DNA from: Bacillota bacterium
Lineage (GTDB): Bacteria > Bacillota > Clostridia > Lachnospirales > Lachnospiraceae
Direction: 5' to 3'
Length of the DNA: 64,000 nt
Assembly (NCBI GenBank): GCA_023408815.1
Contig: JAEYJO010000075.1
Coordinates: 18,674 to 82,673, forward strand
Translations under genes and position numbers: made by a program
The notes under the pieces: model-generated
What the model was told of the DNA's origin: nothing
What the model saw: only the letters and a program-made list of their open reading frames with translations
Database searches by the model: none
In this document: positions 60,682 through 64,000 of the stretch, one piece after another
Layout: every line of letters begins with the position of its first letter
How positions within the stretch are numbered: the stretch's first letter is position 1

Positions 60682-61530
60682 TTACTTCTCGAACCTGAAA
60701 TCCTTCATCTTGCCTTTAATAAGCTCTTTTGCCGCATTTTTAGAATTAATAAACATTGCCGTATTATATTTGAATCCGGGCTGTTTCTTCAGTTCTTCAA
60801 AAGAATCGGCCACTGCTGTAAGAACGTCCGTAGCCACATTGATCTTCCGGATACCATGACGTATGGATTCCTGTACCTGATCGATAGGCGTTCCGGAGCC
60901 TCCGTGCAATACAAGAGGTACTTCGACTACTTCCTGGATCGCTTTCAGCCTTTCTATGTTCAACTGAGGTGCCGCTATGTAATGTCCATGCTGTGTTCCG
61001 ATGCTGACTGCCAGGCAATCGACGCCTGTCCTTTCCACGAATTCCTTCGCTTCCTGCGGATCGGTCTGTGCGCCTTCCGGACCTTTTACCACTAAGTTTC
61101 CTTCTTCACCTACAAGCTTTCCCAGTTCTCCCTCTACTGTAATACCTAATGTGTGCGCGTAATCCACTACTTTTTTGGTGAGCGCTATGTTTTCTTCAAA
61201 CGGAAGGGACGAGCCATCGATCATAACGGAAGAATATCCCGCCTGAATAGCCTGTACGCATTCTTCGTATGTACGGCAATGGTCTAAATGAAGCGCAATA
61301 GGCACTTTTGAATTTGCCGCAGCTCTTTTTACGGTCTCTACCGTTCCTTCGAATCCTCCCATCAGATCACAGCAATCTGTTCCTGTAATAAAGATTACCG
61401 GGCAATTGAGTTCGGATCCTGCCTCGATAGCCGCCAGTGCAGTCTCATAGGAAACTGTTACAAACGCGCCGTATGCAACCTTTTGTTCCTCCGCTAATTT
61501 AAGAATCTCTTTCATTGGTGCAAATTTCAT
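60682..61530 (-). CDS. Class II aldolase, FbaA/GatY/IolJ type
   Basis: This 282-residue cytoplasmic zinc aldolase has zinc ligands His84 (HLDH), His181 (GTQHGHY) and His209 (LHGGSG), with Asp83 as the likely proton donor. It cleaves a ketose phosphate to dihydroxyacetone phosphate and an aldehyde. Being between a PfkB kinase gene and a sugar importer, it is more likely a dedicated catabolic aldolase (tagatose-, fructose- or inositol-type) than glycolytic Fba. AAAGGATG precedes the ATG. The substrate is not decided by sequence. Confidence 0.92.
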   Translation of the reverse strand: MKFAPMKEILKLAEEQKVAYGAFVTVSYETALAAIEAGSELNCPVIFITGTDCCDLMGGFEGTVETVKRAAANSKVPIALHLDHCRTYEECVQAIQAGYSSVMIDGSSLPFEENIALTKKVVDYAHTLGITVEGELGKLVGEEGNLVVKGPEGAQTDPQEAKEFVERTGVDCLAVSIGTQHGHYIAAPQLNIERLKAIQEVVEVPLVLHGGSGTPIDQVQESIRHGIRKINVATDVLTAVADSFEELKKQPGFKYNTAMFINSKNAAKELIKGKMKDFRFEK

Positions 61531-61659
61531 AACTTTTCATCCTTTCTTCTTACGGATTTTATATAGTGTGTGTGAATCCGTAAATATGTTAGTGAGCATT
61601 TATTTTTCAAGCTTATTATTTTATTACGCTTGATAATAACTAAATTATGCAGTGACATT

Positions 61660-62604
61660 TTATTGGTAGATTTCTTTGTAAAAAAGATAAGCTTCTTCGA
61701 AATTGGGAATTCCTGCCGTTCCACCTACGGCACCTACATTTTTAGTCGCAACGCTTACGGCAAGCTGCGTGCTGGAAAAAACATCAAAGCCTCTTGCCAG
61801 ACCGCTTATCAGACCTGCCATAAAAGAATCTCCTGCGCCGGTCGTATCAACTACCGGCATATTCTCGGGACATCCAATAAATCTTTTATTCTTAAAATCT
61901 GTAACAAAACAGCCTGAAGCTCCTAATTTAATTCCCAATACTTTTATAGAAAACGGCCTGAAATATTCTGCTATTTTTTCTGGATTTGTTTCCCCGGTTA
62001 TTTTAATCGCTTCATCGATGCTGGGAAAGAACACATCGGTCTCCATAAAGGCCGGAGCCAAATATTTCAGCCAATCCCTGTGGGGATCCTCTCTGTTGAT
62101 GGCTGCGTCCATAACGGTTATTTTCCCTTGCTCGTGTGCCCTTGAGAATACGCTGCGTATGCCTTCCTCATCCATTTTACGAAGAGCCATGGCAGAACCG
62201 ATATAAATAATATCTGCATCCTCAATTGCTTTATCTGAAATATCCTTACCTTGCAATCTTTCAAAAATAGATTTTTCCGAAAGGAAATGTCTTTCTCCTT
62301 TTTCGTCGATCAGCGCATAGGAAGCCGCAGTGGCACACTCTTCATCATAAATCACGCCGGAAACATCAATGTTATATTTTTTACATTCATTCAGAATAAA
62401 CTTACCATTTGTATCATTTGAAATTCTTCCTATTATTGATACGGGATTATCTAATTTAGCAAGACCAATTGCTACATTTAAAGCATCTCCTCCGCAGCAT
62501 ACAGACGGTTTATTGATGCTCACACTATCCAACTCCAAAATATTGGAAGGCACAGGAGAAAGCAATGTGTCGCATACCATCATTCCTATACAAAGTATCT
62601 TCAT
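61660..62604 (-). CDS. PfkB-family sugar kinase
   Basis: This 314-residue cytoplasmic kinase has the PfkB signature GGDALNVAIGLAKL near residue 40 and the C-terminal DTTGAGDSFMAGL motif with catalytic base Asp259. Members phosphorylate fructose, tagatose 6-phosphate, ribose, 2-keto-3-deoxygluconate or deoxy-ketogluconate. As first gene of the operon it probably prepares the substrate of the class II aldolase encoded next. AAAGGAT precedes the ATG at somewhat long spacing. Confidence 0.93.
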   Translation of the reverse strand: MKILCIGMMVCDTLLSPVPSNILELDSVSINKPSVCCGGDALNVAIGLAKLDNPVSIIGRISNDTNGKFILNECKKYNIDVSGVIYDEECATAASYALIDEKGERHFLSEKSIFERLQGKDISDKAIEDADIIYIGSAMALRKMDEEGIRSVFSRAHEQGKITVMDAAINREDPHRDWLKYLAPAFMETDVFFPSIDEAIKITGETNPEKIAEYFRPFSIKVLGIKLGASGCFVTDFKNKRFIGCPENMPVVDTTGAGDSFMAGLISGLARGFDVFSSTQLAVSVATKNVGAVGGTAGIPNFEEAYLFYKEIYQ

Positions 62605-62969
62605 GATCTGTTGTTATCCTTTTCTCGGTGAAAGATTATTTTTGTTTTCTTTTTATTGTATTGTACGTACATTGGTATGTTATTATAATTGCATATGTGA
62701 TAAAAAAAGTCAATATATTATTTTATTTTTATATATAATACCTAATTTTTGATGTTTTTTTATCGAATGATTTTGTATGAAATTTCTAAATCATATCTTT
62801 TTCTCTTGCAATTTTTATTTTTATATCATATGATTACTATAATATTTATTACTGATATGCTAATTGTTTTATTATCCGAACATAATTATATTTTTATACG
62901 GTCTATCAATATATCGTTAGCATATAAAACATGTAAATAAGTAACAAATAATTACTAAGGGGGAAAATC
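62605..62969. promoter_or_regulatory. AT-rich divergent region with GntR-type operator candidate
   Basis: This 365-base region holds no convincing gene. On the operon side it holds TTGACT (minus strand, 62708-62713), an AT-rich -10 area around 62682-62690 and the ten-base palindrome TGTACGTACA (62662-62671), placed where a GntR-family repressor would bind over the start. A 63-codon open frame inside it is very AT-rich and lacks a ribosome site. Confidence 0.5.
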
Positions 62970-63728
62970 ATGCAACTATTCCAAAAGAAAATAGATAAAA
63001 GTACACCGATTCCGCTGTACTTTCAATTGAAAACAATTTTATTAAATGATATCAAAGACAACTGCTTTGCAGTAGGAGATGCAATCCCTACGGAAAGCGA
63101 ATTAGTAGAATTTTATCACATCAGCCGTTCTACGGTGAGACAGGCTATATCGGAACTCGTTCAGGAAGGGTGGCTGATAAGAAAAGCCAGTAAAGGAACC
63201 TTTGTAACGAAACCGGAGCAGAACTCCAGCTACATTCGTTCTTTTGAACCTTTCTATCAGCAGATTTCAAGATTGGGAAAAACGCCTCGGACAGAACTGA
63301 TAGATTTAAGCGTTGTTACTCCCACACCGGAAATCGCCGGAAAATTGAATCTAAAGCCGGACCAAAAAGTCATTTCTATGTTCAGAAGGCGCTTTGCCGA
63401 TGATATTCCCATGGTAACTTTTCAAAATTATATACCATATGACTTGTGTTCTTTTATTCTGAGCTATGATTTCAAATCTTATTCTTTATATGAATTATTA
63501 ATGACCAATCCGGAAACGCAGATTGCCAATACAAAAACCATTGTTTCTGCAATGAATGCTACTTCCGAGGATATTGAACTGCTGAATGTCAAGATAAATG
63601 CTCCTATGCTTTACTTCCATAACATATCTACTACATCGGAAGGTATTATTATTGATTATGCCTTTGCTCATTACCGGGGGGATTTAAACAAATTTGAGTT
63701 TGATGGCAGCCCAAAATATTATCCTTAA
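62970..63728 (+). CDS. GntR-family transcriptional regulator, HutC/UTRA type
   Basis: This 252-residue cytoplasmic regulator has an N-terminal winged helix-turn-helix (about 10-78: AIPTESELVEFYHISRSTVR) and a C-terminal UTRA ligand domain (about 95-240). GGGGG precedes the ATG. It is divergent from the kinase/aldolase/Mgl-type operon and probably represses it until a sugar phosphate binds. Confidence 0.92.
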   Translation: MQLFQKKIDKSTPIPLYFQLKTILLNDIKDNCFAVGDAIPTESELVEFYHISRSTVRQAISELVQEGWLIRKASKGTFVTKPEQNSSYIRSFEPFYQQISRLGKTPRTELIDLSVVTPTPEIAGKLNLKPDQKVISMFRRRFADDIPMVTFQNYIPYDLCSFILSYDFKSYSLYELLMTNPETQIANTKTIVSAMNATSEDIELLNVKINAPMLYFHNISTTSEGIIIDYAFAHYRGDLNKFEFDGSPKYYP

Positions 63729-63777
63729 AGCCAGACGGATGCAAGCAGTTTTCAGCTGCACATCCTGCACGGAGTGC

Positions 63778-63842
63778 TTTTATTTCATAGGAAACCGAAA
63801 CTTACTACTGCAGCGTGACAAGGTCTTTCCTATGAAATAAAA
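63778..63842. repeat. Seventeen-base perfect inverted repeat
   Basis: TTTTATTTCATAGGAAA (63778-63794) and its exact complement (63826-63842) enclose 31 bases. That spacer contains TGACAAGGTCTT, a 12-mer also present in the inverted repeat at 32932-32987. It lies just after the GntR gene and may be a terminator or a small mobile repeat. Confidence 0.6.
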
Positions 63843-63845
63843 AAC

Positions 63846-63877
63846 AAAGGAGCATTTGTACATTCAAATGCTCCTTT
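63846..63877 (-). terminator. Terminator hairpin read from the right
   Basis: Thirteen-base perfect arms AAAGGAGCATTTG and CAAATGCTCCTTT enclose a six-base loop. On the minus strand the stem is followed by GTTTTTTATT, so it would end a transcript entering from beyond the right edge. Confidence 0.6.
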
Positions 63878-63893
63878 CAGACTGTAGACAAAG

Positions 63894-63913
63894 TCCCACG
63901 CACTTGCGTGGGA
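63894..63913 (+). terminator. Rho-independent terminator
   Basis: TCCCACGCA-CT-TGCGTGGGA is a nine-base perfect stem followed by TTTTTCT on the plus strand. It is a strong terminator for the GntR transcript. Confidence 0.75.
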
Positions 63914-63922
63914 TTTTTCTGT

Positions 63923-63970
63923 AAAAAGAGTCAAAAGTTTAGTGTTCATGCAGACTTTTGGGCTCTTTTT
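63923..63970 (+). mobile_element. Hairpin and possible left end of an insertion sequence
   Basis: AAAAAGAGTCAAAAGT pairs with ACTTTTGGGCTCTTTTT with one bulge and runs into further T. A TACAAT box (63974-63979) and purine-rich bases follow at the very edge, as if a gene starts just outside. The preceding AGACTGTAGACAAAGTC and this arrangement recall insertion-sequence ends in Clostridia, but no transposase is visible, so this is weak. Confidence 0.25.
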
Positions 63971-64000
63971 TGGTACAATGGAAGTAGCAAAATAAGGCGG

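Noticed and set aside
62749..62940. 63-codon open frame in the kinase/GntR intergenic region
   Set aside because: Extremely AT-rich, dominated by Phe, Ile, Leu and Tyr, with no ribosome site. It is best explained as an open frame by composition.
1..64000. tRNA, rRNA, CRISPR arrays and prophage genes
   Set aside because: I looked for cloverleaf-like segments, evenly spaced repeats and phage structural genes and saw none. A dedicated RNA or repeat scan was not possible here.

Overview
The window reads as the chromosome of an anaerobic, low-to-moderate GC Gram-positive of the Clostridia, most likely a plant-fibre-degrading gut member of the Lachnospiraceae. The evidence is indirect. There are AGGAGG-type ribosome sites throughout, many lipoprotein signal peptides, four carbohydrate ABC importers, three YesM/YesN-type two-component pairs (His_kinase sensors with AraC-type response regulators), and a class I hybrid-cluster protein of the strict-anaerobe type. 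No rRNA, tRNA, CRISPR array or intact insertion sequence was seen. The siderophore/Hcp block (about 11.3-27.3 kb) looks richer in GC than its flanks.

Layout. (1) 1-11.05 kb, minus strand: an arabinose/xylan-type locus with a zinc dehydrogenase, a GH2 hydrolase, a GH51 arabinofuranosidase, two permeases, a solute-binding lipoprotein and a two-component pair. (2) 11.3-20.3 kb: a siderophore or heme-type uptake block. It holds a coupled operon (binding lipoprotein, two FecCD permeases, FecE ATPase and a lone type-I ABC half-transporter), a divergent AraC regulator, and an AraC reading frame that continues without a stop into a second binding lipoprotein with its own promoter, operator-like dyad and ribosome site. 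(3) 20.4-27.35 kb, plus strand: the most unusual part. It encodes a cytoplasmic binding-protein-like protein, a G3E/HypB-like GTPase and a permease-less ABC ATPase with overlapping genes, then a CRP/FNR regulator (HcpR-like), hybrid-cluster protein Hcp, an unknown Cys/His protein and a hemerythrin-like protein. Three of these proteins carry DUF1858-like modules.

(4) 27.4-40.4 kb: a xylan locus with GH120 and GH43 beta-xylosidases, an ABC importer without ATPase, a polyol dehydrogenase, a lipoprotein of unknown role and a two-component pair. (5) 40.5-50.3 kb: a mannonate-dehydratase-type enolase-superfamily enzyme, a two-component pair, an LplABC-type importer and a GH1 glucosidase. (6) 50.3-55.7 kb: a TetR regulator, a MacB-type ATPase and a 1286-residue FtsX permease with a long predicted extracellular coiled-coil hairpin. 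(7) 55.9-63.7 kb: an Mgl-type sugar importer with aldo/keto reductase, class II aldolase and PfkB kinase, divergent from a GntR regulator. The right end holds several hairpins and perhaps the edge of an insertion sequence.

How the parts work together. The sugar loci follow one plan: a two-component sensor of extracellular sugar drives an importer, and intracellular glycosidases release monosaccharides for dehydrogenases. None of the three loci with MalFG/LplBC-type permeases encodes its own ATPase, so they presumably share one located elsewhere. A dyad of the form TTAG-N6-CTAA recurs at four promoters of blocks 2 and 3, suggesting common control of siderophore uptake and the cytoplasmic SBP/GTPase/ATPase operon. 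A TGTAAC-N4-GTTACA palindrome about 41 bases upstream of the predicted start of that operon links it to the HcpR-type regulator and so to nitrosative-stress control.
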